DNA from: Caccovicinus sp051878975
Lineage (GTDB): Bacteria > Bacillota > Clostridia > Lachnospirales > Lachnospiraceae
Reading direction: 5' to 3'
Assembly (NCBI GenBank): GCA_051878975.1
Contig: JBJELD010000029.1
Location: 1-64,000 of the forward strand
DNA: 64,000 nucleotides
Part shown: positions 44,905 through 53,659 of the stretch, one piece after another
How the letters are laid out: each line of letters begins with the position of its first letter
Position numbering within the stretch: position 1 is the first letter of the stretch
Position numbers and translations under genes: made by a program
Notes under the pieces: model-generated
Told to the model about the DNA's origin: nothing
The model's database searches: none
Seen by the model: only the letters and a program-made list of their open reading frames with translations

Positions 44905-45896
44905 GCGAGCATATGAACCAGACACCTTTGCTGGAGGTCAAGCATTTAAGAAAGCTGTTCCCCGCAAAGTCCGCATTTCTCTCAAAAGAGAAAACTTATA
45001 TCAAGGCGGTCGATGACGTATCCTTTACCTTAATGCCCCGGGAAACCCTGGGCGTGGTCGGCGAATCCGGCTGCGGAAAATCCACCATGGGACGCTCCGT
45101 TCTCCGTCTGATCGAACCGACTGCTGGAGAAATCCTTTATAAAGGGCAGGATTTTATGTCTGCCAGAGGCGCCGAGCTTCGGAAAATGCGTGCAGAAATG
45201 CAGATCATTTTCCAGGATCCCTATGCCTCCTTAAACCCCAGAATGACCGTGGGCGAGATCATTGCGGAGCCCTTAAACATTCAGAAAAAATACGCCACAA
45301 AAGAAGAAACCCGTGAGCAGGTATTAAAAGTAATGCAGGTTGTAGGGCTGAATCCAAAGTATTACAACCGCTATCCGCACGAATTTTCCGGCGGACAGCG
45401 CCAGAGAATCGGAATTGCACGGGCAATCGTCATGAATCCGTCCCTGATCGTCTGCGACGAGCCGGTATCGGCACTGGACGTATCCATTCAGTCTCAGGTT
45501 CTGAATCTGCTGCGCGATCTTCAGGAATCCATGGGAATGGCCTATATTTTTATTTCCCATAACTTAAGCGTAATCAAGCACATTTCCGACCGGATCATGG
45601 TCATGTATCTGGGACATGTAGTGGAGATGGCGGATAAAAATGACCTGTTTGAGAATCCGTCTCACCCCTACACCCAGGCACTGCTGTCCGCAATCCCGAT
45701 GCCGGAACGCCACAGCAAACGAAAAAAGATCCTTCTTCAGGGAGATCTGCCAAGCCCGGCAAATCCGCCGTCCGGCTGTATTTTCCACACCAGATGCTTC
45801 ATGGCGCAGGACATCTGCTCCACAGAAACACCAGAGCTTAAAGATATAGGAAACGGCCATTTCTGTGCATGCCATTTCTGCGGAAAATGTAAATAA
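44901..45896 (+). CDS. Peptide-type ABC transporter ATPase, DppF type
   Basis: This is a 331-residue ATPase subunit. Walker A GESGCGKST, FQDPYASLNPRMTVGEII, FSGGQRQRIGIARAI, VCDEPVSALD and the C-terminal GCIFHTRCFMAQDIC identify it. I chose the ATG at 44901, which shares ATGA with the stop of the preceding gene and has AAGGAGAGTGCCGA upstream. Confidence 0.94.
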   Translation: MSEHMNQTPLLEVKHLRKLFPAKSAFLSKEKTYIKAVDDVSFTLMPRETLGVVGESGCGKSTMGRSVLRLIEPTAGEILYKGQDFMSARGAELRKMRAEMQIIFQDPYASLNPRMTVGEIIAEPLNIQKKYATKEETREQVLKVMQVVGLNPKYYNRYPHEFSGGQRQRIGIARAIVMNPSLIVCDEPVSALDVSIQSQVLNLLRDLQESMGMAYIFISHNLSVIKHISDRIMVMYLGHVVEMADKNDLFENPSHPYTQALLSAIPMPERHSKRKKILLQGDLPSPANPPSGCIFHTRCFMAQDICSTETPELKDIGNGHFCACHFCGKCK

Positions 45897-45907
45897 GCAA
45901 AACCGTC

Positions 45908-45931
45908 CGGGGCGGCAAAGCTGCCGTCCCG
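45908..45931 (+). other. Intercistronic hairpin after the DppF-like gene
   Basis: CGGG-g-CGGCA and TGCCG-t-CCCG pair around AAGC. No T tract follows, so transcription probably continues into the epimerase gene and the hairpin may protect the upstream message. Confidence 0.6.
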
Positions 45932-45956
45932 AACGAAAGAAAGGGAGCATATTTTT

Positions 45957-47042
45957 ATGAAAATTACTGATATCAAAACTCATATGATGAGAGTACCGTT
46001 AGTACGGCCTTTCCGGATCTCTCTGGGCGTCATCACCCATGCTGTAAGCTGTCTGGTGGAAATCGAAACCGATGAGGGAATCACCGGCTACGGAGAAGGC
46101 TCTCCGGGCCCGCTGATCACCGGTGAAAACCTGGAGGGAACCGTAGAAACCATCCGGGTTTTAAAGGAAAAGCTGATCGGCATGGACCCAAGAGACATTG
46201 AAGCGATTTATACCGTTATGAACCGCGCCGTAGCATATGCAGGAACCGCCAAGGCCGCCATCGACATTGCCTGCCATGACATTCTGGGCAAGTCCTGCGG
46301 CCTTCCTCTGTACCGTCTGTTAGGAGGTCTTGGCAACGAAATTGAGACCGATATGACGGTGGGCATTGACACACCCGAGATCATGGCAGAACGGGCAAAG
46401 GCCCATGTAAAAGCCGGCTTCAACGTAATCAAGACCAAGGTCGGCACCGACATTGCAAGCGATCTGGCCCGCGTGAAGGCCATCCGTGAAGCCGTCGGCG
46501 ACGATGTAAAGATCCGACTGGATGCCAACCAGGGCTGGCACGGAAAAGAGGCGGTAGAGCTCTTAAGCCGTTTAAACGAATATGATATTGAGCTGGTGGA
46601 GCAGCCGGTTCCGCGATATGATTTTGAAGGTCTGAAATATGTTACCGCTCACAGCTGCGTACCGGTTATGGCAGACGAAAGCTGCTGGGATGCCAAGGAT
46701 GCCTTAAAGCTGGTTTCTGAGCGGGCCGTTGATTTTATCAATATTAAGCTGATGAAATGCGGCGGCCTTTATGAGGCAAAGAAGATCGTAAACATTGCAG
46801 AAGCGGCCGGCGTGGAATGCATGCTGGGCTGCATGGCCGAGGAAAGCGGAATTGCCATCAATGCGGCGGCAGCGCTTGGTGCAGCCTTAAAGAACATCAC
46901 AAGAGCCGATCTGGATGCCAGCTTCTCTCTGACCGAGCTGCCATATGAAGGCGGATTTACGATTCAGAACACCAGACATCTGATCCTCTCTGAAAATCCG
47001 GGACTGGGACTGGAACGTCTGAAGGAGGATATGCTTCAATGA
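45957..47042 (+). CDS. Dipeptide epimerase (L-Ala-D/L-Glu epimerase type)
   Basis: This is a 361-residue enolase-superfamily enzyme of the muconate-lactonizing subgroup. Catalytic lysines are in KTKVG (K159, K161) and KLMK (K264, K267); metal ligands are D189 (LDANQGW), E215 (VEQP) and D240 (ADES). The RADLDASF segment supplies the DxD motif (D318, D320) that binds the dipeptide amino group, the mark of dipeptide epimerases. L-Ala-D-Glu from murein is the classic substrate; other dipeptides are possible. It overlaps the next gene by 4 bases and sits at the end of a peptide importer operon. Confidence 0.9.
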   Translation: MKITDIKTHMMRVPLVRPFRISLGVITHAVSCLVEIETDEGITGYGEGSPGPLITGENLEGTVETIRVLKEKLIGMDPRDIEAIYTVMNRAVAYAGTAKAAIDIACHDILGKSCGLPLYRLLGGLGNEIETDMTVGIDTPEIMAERAKAHVKAGFNVIKTKVGTDIASDLARVKAIREAVGDDVKIRLDANQGWHGKEAVELLSRLNEYDIELVEQPVPRYDFEGLKYVTAHSCVPVMADESCWDAKDALKLVSERAVDFINIKLMKCGGLYEAKKIVNIAEAAGVECMLGCMAEESGIAINAAAALGAALKNITRADLDASFSLTELPYEGGFTIQNTRHLILSENPGLGLERLKEDMLQ

Positions 47043-48448
47043 ATCGAATGACAGAAGCTTCAAAGAGAGAACTGGAGAATCTGACAGAACAGATCATGGA
47101 AGAAAGCAGCGCCCGCGGCATTGCCGTCGGCATCACCGACGCTGCCGGAAACATTCTGTATGAACAGTATTTCGGATGGCGGGACGCAGAAAACAAGCTT
47201 CCGATCGACCGCAATACTATTTTCGGAATGGCGTCCGTGACCAAGTCCTTTACCGCTCTCTCCATCATGCAGATGCAGAAGGACGGATTTTTAAACATCC
47301 ATGATCCGGTGAAAAATTACATTCCGGAATTTACCAATCAAAACCAGGACGAAGCGGTACGCATCTGGCATCTGATGTGCCACAGCGGCGGCTACTTCCC
47401 GCTTCCCCGCATTGTGGTAGACAAAACGGCACAGGAAATGGGAATTGCCGATTCTCTTGACAACGAGCTGATTTACCGGGAGGACTTTGCCAGCGAAGGC
47501 ATCCGCCGGGTAGCCCAAAGACTGGACAGCCAGACCCGTTTTACCGGCCGCCCGGGACAGCGTCTCAGCTACTGCAATGACGGCTTCGGTCTGCTTTCCG
47601 ATATTGTGCGAAGACATTCCGGCCTGGGTTCCTTTGCAGAATACCTGGACAAACGGATTTTAAAGCCTCTGGGAATGAATCGAAGCAATTTAAGCTTTAT
47701 CCGGAACTCTCTGGATAAAAACGCTGCTGTCCTTTATTCGCAGGAGCCGGACGGTTCCTGGAGATGTGACCGGGATTACCAGAACGACGCATTCGTTCTT
47801 CACGGCGGCGGCGGCATGAAGTCTACACTGGGCGACATGCTGAAATATGCAGCAATGTATCTGAATGAAGGCTGCGGTGCCAACGGAGTCCGCATTATTG
47901 ACCGCTTCTCCATCCAGGAAATGTGCAAGCCGAGACAATTTATGAAGCCGGGTGTATATTATGGCTACGGCCTGCAGACCAGACAGCTGAACGACATGAC
48001 CGTGATCGAACACGGAGGAAGTCTTCCGGGCGTATCCTCCAACTTCTCCTTCTGCCCGCAGGCAGGTCTGGGCATAATCGTGCTCTGCAACACCATGGAT
48101 GTTCCGGTTTCTGCCATCGCCGATGCCGCCATGCGGGTATACTGCGGCCTGCCGGCGGCAGAAGAGCGTTTCTCCCACGCACCTTATTCGTGGACGGAGG
48201 AAGAGCGCAGGGAGCTGGCCGGTGAATATATTTCCGGCGAAGGAGACCGCTTCACTTTGAGCGCAGAAGCAGACGGTACCCTTTCCATGGCAGTAAACGG
48301 AAAGCCCACCGATCTGACACCGGTCTACCCATGGCAGGGTCTGGTGCGGAAAAAATATTCCGATCTTTACCTGACCGCTGTGCGTGATGAGGACGGCAGG
48401 GTCTTTGCTGCCCACTACGGAAGCCGGATATTCCCGAAGGCCCTGTAA
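47039..48448 (+). CDS. Serine hydrolase of the beta-lactamase/D-aminopeptidase fold
   Basis: This 469-residue protein has class C penicillin-recognising motifs: SVTK at 66-69 (nucleophile Ser and Lys), YCN in RLSYCNDGFG, and HGG in VIEHGGSLPGVSS. A C-terminal beta domain follows (ELAGEYISGEGDRFTLSAEADGTL), as in D-aminopeptidases and esterases. There is no signal peptide, so it acts in the cytosol, which argues against a resistance lactamase. With the importer and epimerase it may process imported peptides containing D-residues; this is inference. Confidence 0.88.
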   Translation: MNRMTEASKRELENLTEQIMEESSARGIAVGITDAAGNILYEQYFGWRDAENKLPIDRNTIFGMASVTKSFTALSIMQMQKDGFLNIHDPVKNYIPEFTNQNQDEAVRIWHLMCHSGGYFPLPRIVVDKTAQEMGIADSLDNELIYREDFASEGIRRVAQRLDSQTRFTGRPGQRLSYCNDGFGLLSDIVRRHSGLGSFAEYLDKRILKPLGMNRSNLSFIRNSLDKNAAVLYSQEPDGSWRCDRDYQNDAFVLHGGGGMKSTLGDMLKYAAMYLNEGCGANGVRIIDRFSIQEMCKPRQFMKPGVYYGYGLQTRQLNDMTVIEHGGSLPGVSSNFSFCPQAGLGIIVLCNTMDVPVSAIADAAMRVYCGLPAAEERFSHAPYSWTEEERRELAGEYISGEGDRFTLSAEADGTLSMAVNGKPTDLTPVYPWQGLVRKKYSDLYLTAVRDEDGRVFAAHYGSRIFPKAL

Positions 48449-48510
48449 TCACCATATCCGGATCGAAGAACCGGAAAGCATGGTCATGGCGCTCTGCCGG
48501 AGGATCTGGA

Positions 48511-48642
48511 ATGGAAAAGGTAATTTTGTCCTCTTCTCACAAACAGGGAACCCATCTTCTGTCTCTGACCGCCAAACCGTTATCATTTTCCGGAAAAATC
48601 TTGACGTTTAAAATCGGACATGATATCCTTCTTCACATATAG
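48511..48642 (+). CDS. Possible small ORF, 43 residues
   Basis: It is an ATG ORF (MEKVILSSSHKQGTHLLSLT at the start) with GGAGG 7 bases upstream, between the serine hydrolase and codB. It has no recognisable family. A possible promoter for codB (TTGACG-17-TATCCT, 48601-48629) lies inside its end, so it may be chance. It is the only coding candidate in the 280-base gap. Confidence 0.25.
   Translation: MEKVILSSSHKQGTHLLSLTAKPLSFSGKILTFKIGHDILLHI
48601..48629 (+). promoter_or_regulatory. Possible promoter of the codBA operon
   Basis: TTGACG, 17 bases, TATCCT. The -35 is good and the -10 moderate. Confidence 0.5.
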
Positions 48643-48643
48643 C

Positions 48644-48678
48644 AAAGGGGCTGTTGCAGATCATGCAATGGCCCCTTT
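48644..48678 (+). promoter_or_regulatory. Strong leader hairpin before codB
   Basis: AAAGGGGC-TG-TTGCA pairs with TGCAA-T-GCCCCTTT around a short loop, about 50 bases upstream of the codB start. No U tract follows. It may be the terminator of the preceding operon or a regulatory leader element. Confidence 0.55.
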
Positions 48679-48728
48679 CCGCATGCATGCGAAGGTTACA
48701 CAAACATTACAAAGAGGAGGCAACCATT

Positions 48729-50003
48729 ATGAAAAATACATCCAATGTCGATCATGACTACTCTGTAACTCCTGTCGCTGAAGAAGGGAAAAAAGGCTTT
48801 TTTTCCATGCTTGTCATTATGCTGGGATTTACCTTTTATACCGGAACCATGCTGACCGGCGGCCAGCTGGGTACCAGCCTGACTTTTAAAACGCTGCTCC
48901 TGGTTCTTCTGCTGGGCGATATCATTCTTGGAACTTATACCGCACTGTTATCTTACATTTCCGCAAAAACATCCCTGTCCACTCACCTTCTGGCCAGGTA
49001 CTCCTTCGGAAAAATCGGCTCTTACTTTGTTTCCGCGATTCTCGGCATCACCCAGGTCGGCTGGTTCGGCGTCAGCGTCGTCATGCTGGCACTCCCGATC
49101 AGCAAGACCTTCCAGCTTCCGGTCTGGCCGGTCATCATCCTGCTTGGCGCCATGATGACTGCATCGGCTTATTTCGGAGTAAAATCTCTGGCGATTTTAA
49201 GCTTTATCGCCTGCCCGGCCATTGCAATACTTGGCTGTTATTCCACCGGCATTTCTCTCTCTCAGGTCGGCGGCTTCGGCGGACTGGCCAATATGACGGA
49301 AATCAGCACCTTAAGCATCACGGCAGCCCTGGGCATGGTGATCGGCTCCTTCATTTCCGGCGGCACCCTGACTCCTGATTTTACCCGTTTCTCCAAAACA
49401 CCAACGATCGCTGTTGTCTCCACCGTTTCCGCCTTCTTTGCCGGAAATATCCTGATGTTTGCTTTCGGCGCAATCGGCGGTCTGGCCACCGGCATGCCGG
49501 ACATCTCTGACGTCATGATCGCACAGGGACTGGTGGTTCCCGGAATTGTCATTCTCGGCCTGAACATCTGGACCACCAATGACAACACGATCTATGCAGC
49601 AAGCCTGGCCTTCTCCAATATTACCGGCATCGAAAAAAAGAAGCTGGTCATCATAAACGGCATTCTTGCCACTGCATTTTCCTTTGTTTTATATAACAAT
49701 TTCACCAGCTTTTTGAGCTTTTTAAGTGGTTTCATTCCGTCTCTGGGCGCTATCCTGATCGCAGATTATTTCTTTGTAAAACGAGAGGATTATCAGGTCC
49801 CGTTTGAGGAACAAGAATTTGCCGCTGTAAACCCGATCGCCCTGATCTCGTTCGCCATCGGTGCGACCTGCAGCTACCTTCCCGGAATTGCCTGCCTGAA
49901 CGCAGTCCTTGCAAGCATGCTGTCCTATGTCGTAATCTCCAAAGCATATGAAGCGGCAAAATACCGAAGCCGTATCGACACAGCACACCGGACTGCCGCT
50001 TAA
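48729..50003 (+). CDS. codB: Cytosine permease, NCS1 family
   Basis: This membrane symporter of 424 residues and about 12 helices belongs to the CodB group (GFTFYTGTMLTGGQLGTSLTF, LLARYSFGKIGSYFVSAILGITQVGWFGVSVVM, FISGGTLTPDFTRF, WTTNDNTIYAASLAFSNITG). It is adjacent to cytosine deaminase, as in the classical codBA operon. The ATG at 48729 has GAGGAGGCAACCATT upstream. It imports cytosine or a related base. Confidence 0.92.
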   Translation: MKNTSNVDHDYSVTPVAEEGKKGFFSMLVIMLGFTFYTGTMLTGGQLGTSLTFKTLLLVLLLGDIILGTYTALLSYISAKTSLSTHLLARYSFGKIGSYFVSAILGITQVGWFGVSVVMLALPISKTFQLPVWPVIILLGAMMTASAYFGVKSLAILSFIACPAIAILGCYSTGISLSQVGGFGGLANMTEISTLSITAALGMVIGSFISGGTLTPDFTRFSKTPTIAVVSTVSAFFAGNILMFAFGAIGGLATGMPDISDVMIAQGLVVPGIVILGLNIWTTNDNTIYAASLAFSNITGIEKKKLVIINGILATAFSFVLYNNFTSFLSFLSGFIPSLGAILIADYFFVKREDYQVPFEEQEFAAVNPIALISFAIGATCSYLPGIACLNAVLASMLSYVVISKAYEAAKYRSRIDTAHRTAA

Positions 50004-50048
50004 CTCCGAAGAACCAAAAAAACAAAAAGAAAAAAGAAGGGATTTGCC

Positions 50049-51302
50049 ATGGGCAGAAAAAAGTTTATTCATGCAAGATTAAAAGGCCAGACTCAGCTGA
50101 TGGAGCTGCTGACAGAAGACGGTATTTTTAAAGAAATCGCGCCTCACATTTCCGAAGAATGCGAGACGATCGATCTGGAAGGAAAGCTGACACTTCCGCC
50201 GTATGTGGACCCGCACATCCATCTGGATTATGTGTTTACCGCCAGAAAAGAAGGCGCGGTAAACGGAACCGGGACCTTGTTTGAAGGAATTCAGCGCTGG
50301 AGCGAAACCAAAAGTGATCTGACCGTTGAAGAAGTAAAAAGCCGGGCGCTCCGGGGCATCAAAAAAGAGCTGTCCCACGGCGTCCAGTTCATCCGGACCC
50401 ATGTGGATGTTACCGACCCGAATCTGACCTCCCTAAAAGCCATGCTGGAGCTTCGGGAGGAATTAAAGGACCTGGCAACCATCCAGATTGTTGCATTTCC
50501 GCAGGAAGGCATGTATGCTTACCGGGGCGGGGATGAGCTGGTGGAAGAAGCACTGAAAATGGGCGCAGACTGCGTGGGAGCCATTCCCCACTACGAGCTG
50601 GCCAGAGAATTCGGTGAAAAATCCATTCACAGAACCGTCGAGCTTGCAGTCAAATACGACAAGCTGATTGATGTGCACTGTGATGAAACCGACGATGTCC
50701 AGAGCCGCTTTCTGGAGCTGCTGACCGCCCTCTCCATCCTGGAAGGCATTGGTCCTAAAACCACGGCAAGCCACACCTGCTCCTTCGGCTCCGCTGACAA
50801 CAGCTATGCATTCAAATTGATGAAAAATCTGAGGCTTGCACAGCTGAACTTCATCTCCTGCCCCACAGAAAATATCTACCTGCAGGGCCGTCAGGATACC
50901 TACCCGAAGCGCCGCGGTCTGACCCGCGTCAAGGAGCTGTATCACAACGGCATCAATGTATGCTTCGCCCAGGATTCCATGGAGGATCCCTGGTATCCGC
51001 TGGGAAACGGCAATCTGATGAATATTCTGGATCACGGAATCCACATTGCCCAGATGATGTCCTTTGCGGAAATCGACCAGGTGCTGGATCTGATCACCGT
51101 AAATGGCGCAAAGACCTTGAATCTGTCGGATTCCTATGGTATTGAAGCCGGAAAACCAGCCAACTTTATCGTCGTAGACGCCAGAAGTGAATTTGAAGCC
51201 ATCTGCGAACGGGCCGATGTAACCGCGTCCGTCCGAAACGGAGAATTCCTGTTCAAGAAGGCTCCGGTATCTTATGAAATCCTGTCTGATTTCATGAAAT
51301 AG
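50049..51302 (+). CDS. codA: Cytosine deaminase
   Basis: This amidohydrolase of 417 residues converts cytosine to uracil and ammonia. Metal ligands are in DPHIHLD and HCDETDD; FIRTHVDVTDP, FPQEGMYAY and the segment CFAQDSMEDPWYPLGNGNLMNILDHGIHIAQMM align with CodA. It lies 45 bases after codB with an A-rich ribosome binding region AAGAAGGGATTTGCC. Confidence 0.94.
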   Translation: MGRKKFIHARLKGQTQLMELLTEDGIFKEIAPHISEECETIDLEGKLTLPPYVDPHIHLDYVFTARKEGAVNGTGTLFEGIQRWSETKSDLTVEEVKSRALRGIKKELSHGVQFIRTHVDVTDPNLTSLKAMLELREELKDLATIQIVAFPQEGMYAYRGGDELVEEALKMGADCVGAIPHYELAREFGEKSIHRTVELAVKYDKLIDVHCDETDDVQSRFLELLTALSILEGIGPKTTASHTCSFGSADNSYAFKLMKNLRLAQLNFISCPTENIYLQGRQDTYPKRRGLTRVKELYHNGINVCFAQDSMEDPWYPLGNGNLMNILDHGIHIAQMMSFAEIDQVLDLITVNGAKTLNLSDSYGIEAGKPANFIVVDARSEFEAICERADVTASVRNGEFLFKKAPVSYEILSDFMK

Positions 51303-51338
51303 TATCATCCACAACGCAGTCAAGTTCAGGAGAAATGC

Positions 51339-52517
51339 ATGTTTCAATGTAAAGATTTACTCACCCTCCCCTCTCTTTCAAAAGCCAGAATTCTGTCCGG
51401 CCAAAGCGGGCTTTCCAACGGAATCCGCTGGGTCTACAAGCCGGAAAATATGCAGTTTTCCAAATGGGTACGGGGGCGGGAACTGATGATTATCAGTACT
51501 CCTGTCATACAAAGCAGGGATTTTAATCTGATGCAGCTGATTAAAGAAGCGGTCCGGCTGAAAATGGCCGGAGCGCTTCTTCTGGTGGGAAGCCGCTATA
51601 TTGAAAAGATCTCCAGGGATGTCCTCACCTACACCGACCAGAACCGGTTTCCTCTGTTTGCCATCTCCGGCGACACCCCGTTAATTGATATTTTTGAAGA
51701 AATCGGCCATGCGATTGCCTACCACGACAGTACGGATTCCGACAGCGAAGATGTGCTTTCCGGCATCATTTTCGGAAGCGAAATCAATGTGGATGCCCTG
51801 ATCTATAAAAGTGAGCTGCTCGGATACGATATCTCGCTTCCACAGCAGATTTTTGTCATGCACCTGTACTCACCCGGACGGGTCGAGCTGTACGACCGGG
51901 ATCTCCTCTCCGGAAAAATCCGTGAGAGCTTTTCCGGCCAGAATATTTCCATTGTATTGTCCCACTACGGAAGCAATTTTGTCGGCATGTTCCATACCCC
52001 GGAAAATATGCAGGAACAGATTCGGCTTGTCTTCGAATCGCTGAAAAAAGCCATCCGGGAAGATTATCCCGGATGGACCGTCTGCATGGGAATCAGCCGA
52101 AGCTGTGAGCGGCTGGAGCGGCTCCAGAACAGCTTTAAAGAAGCCTCCCGCTGCGTTATGCTGGCCGACAAAACCGATCAGCGGGACGGCATTTTCTGCT
52201 ATCAGAATCTGGGCTTTTACAATCTGCTCTTTGAGCTGGAGGACACCAGACCGGTCGAAGACTTTATTGATGCGGCCATCGGCCCCATCCTCCGTTATGA
52301 TGAAGAAAATCACACGGAGCTTTTAAAAACCCTGAAGGTTTATCTGCAGAATAACAGCAGCCTTCTGCATACTTCTCAGCTGCTCCACACACACCGGAAT
52401 ACGATCAAATACCGAATCCAGCGTGTAGAAGAGATCACCGGCCGTTCCCTGGAAAGCTCCATGACACGGCTGGAATTCATGAACGCCATTTTGTGTCGGG
52501 AAATCTGTCGGTTCTGA
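51339..52517 (+). CDS. PucR-family transcriptional regulator
   Basis: This 392-residue protein has the N-terminal PucR domain (LLTLPSLSKARILSGQSGLSNGIRWVYKPENMQF, WVRGRELMIISTPV), a GGDEF-like middle region and the C-terminal HTH_30 helix-turn-helix (LLHTSQLLHTHRNTIKYRIQRVEEITGRSL). The family often controls purine and other nitrogen-compound catabolism. Located 36 bases after codA, it is likely to regulate this operon. Confidence 0.92.
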   Translation: MFQCKDLLTLPSLSKARILSGQSGLSNGIRWVYKPENMQFSKWVRGRELMIISTPVIQSRDFNLMQLIKEAVRLKMAGALLLVGSRYIEKISRDVLTYTDQNRFPLFAISGDTPLIDIFEEIGHAIAYHDSTDSDSEDVLSGIIFGSEINVDALIYKSELLGYDISLPQQIFVMHLYSPGRVELYDRDLLSGKIRESFSGQNISIVLSHYGSNFVGMFHTPENMQEQIRLVFESLKKAIREDYPGWTVCMGISRSCERLERLQNSFKEASRCVMLADKTDQRDGIFCYQNLGFYNLLFELEDTRPVEDFIDAAIGPILRYDEENHTELLKTLKVYLQNNSSLLHTSQLLHTHRNTIKYRIQRVEEITGRSLESSMTRLEFMNAILCREICRF

Positions 52518-52546
52518 TTCCCAAACGGAATTCATCATGGTACAAT
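52518..52546 (+). promoter_or_regulatory. Possible promoter of the lysR gene at 52.6 kb
   Basis: TTCCCA, 17 bases, TACAAT immediately after the pucR stop. The -35 is weak. Confidence 0.4.
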
Positions 52547-52599
52547 CAGATTGTGATGTAAAACAAAAACTGCCTCCGGCAGAAAATGAGGTGCTGCAT

Positions 52600-53496
52600 A
52601 TGACCTTCGAACAACTGGAAGCTTTTATTGCCGCTGTCGATCATGACAATTTTTTTGAAGCTGCAGAAGCCCTGTACACGACCCAGTCCACGCTGTCCAA
52701 ACAGATCATAAAGCTGGAAAAAGAGCTGGGACTGACGCTTTTTGACCGCTCCAGACGCCATGCCGTCGTCACAGAAGCTGGAAAACATTTTTATCAGGAC
52801 GCTGTGATGCTGATACTTCAGTATCAGCAGGTTCTTGCCAATGTCCGACAGTATCAGAAGAACTGCCGGAAGGAAATCCGCATCGGCACTCTCCCCATTC
52901 TGAATCATTACCATCTGTCCCCTCTGTTTCGGAGCTTTTCCGGACAGCATCCGGACATTCATCTGATCATCGAAGAAGCCGAGGAACAGGAACTGCTTTG
53001 CGGCCTGGAAGACGGCCGGTATGACCTTGCCATTGGACGCGAAAACATGTTTTCTCCAAAAGCGGACACCATCTATCCTCTGACCTCCGACGAACTGGTT
53101 GCCGTTCTTCCGGAAAGTCATCCTCTTGCCGGCCGAAGCTCGCTTTCTCTGAGAGAACTGGAACGGGAGCCTTTTCTCCTGATGAACCGCTATACCTCTG
53201 TCTGCCAGCTCTGCCTCCATCTGTTCGACGATGCCGGCATAACTCCGGAAATCGCCCGCACTGCCCGGGTCGAAACTCTGCTGAGCGCTGTTTCCTCCGG
53301 GGAGGGAATCAGCCTTCTTCCGAAAAGCAACTTTTATGTCTTTCGTCATGAAGGCATCGCAGTCATCCCTCTGGAGCCGACCGTACCACTCTCCGTAGTC
53401 CTTGCAGTAAAAAAATCCGCTGCAAAAACAGCCGGCCATAAAGCACCGGCTGTCACTCAGCTGATTTTATTTCTCACCGCGGAACAAGCAAAATAA
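52600..53496 (+). CDS. LysR-family transcriptional regulator
   Basis: This 298-residue regulator has the N-terminal winged helix (MTFEQLEAFIAAVDHDNFFEAAEALYTTQSTLSKQIIKLEKELGLTLFDRSRR) and a periplasmic-binding-like effector domain. The ATG at 52600 has GAGGTG upstream. The last 25 codons lie over an intrinsic terminator that works on the opposite strand, and the stop overlaps the 3' end of a convergent lrgA-like ORF. The C-terminus may therefore be unusual. Target unknown: either the cod genes or the convergent operon. Confidence 0.9.
   Translation: MTFEQLEAFIAAVDHDNFFEAAEALYTTQSTLSKQIIKLEKELGLTLFDRSRRHAVVTEAGKHFYQDAVMLILQYQQVLANVRQYQKNCRKEIRIGTLPILNHYHLSPLFRSFSGQHPDIHLIIEEAEEQELLCGLEDGRYDLAIGRENMFSPKADTIYPLTSDELVAVLPESHPLAGRSSLSLRELEREPFLLMNRYTSVCQLCLHLFDDAGITPEIARTARVETLLSAVSSGEGISLLPKSNFYVFRHEGIAVIPLEPTVPLSVVLAVKKSAAKTAGHKAPAVTQLILFLTAEQAK
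53422..53453 (-). terminator. Terminator of the cit operon, inside lysR
   Basis: On the minus strand ACAGCCGG pairs with CCGGCTGT around a 10-base loop, then TTTTGC. It lies 21 bases after the stop of the lrgA-like ORF and antisense within the lysR coding sequence. Confidence 0.8.
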
Positions 53497-53647
53497 ACGG
53501 CGGCCGGATGATCCGGAGAGTCAAAAGTGCCAGCAGCAACAACAGGCCGTAAATACTTCCGGGAATCGGAAAGGGCATGAAATGTTTCATACCCTCTCCG
53601 ATGCAGGTGATGCTCAGGATGATTCCAAACTGACTGATATACTTCAT
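53474..53647 (-). pseudogene. Truncated LrgA/CidA-like holin ORF, 57 residues
   Basis: The minus-strand ORF starts with MKYISQFGIILSITCIGEGM and then PFPIPGSIYGLLLLLALL, the first half of the LrgA/CidA holin-like family (usually about 115-130 residues, four helices). After about residue 45 it diverges and stops. It has GGAGAAGGAAGG directly before the ATG, lies 12 bases after the lactonase stop, and is followed at once by a terminator. It therefore looks like the last gene of the cit operon. It is either a decayed lrgA without its lrgB partner or a short membrane protein that is still made. Confidence 0.65.
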
Positions 53648-53659
53648 CCTTCCTTCTCC

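Noticed and set aside
47039..48448. Antibiotic-resistance beta-lactamase
   Set aside because: SxxK, YxN and HGG are present, but there is no signal peptide, the length is 469 with a C-terminal beta domain, and the operon concerns peptide uptake.
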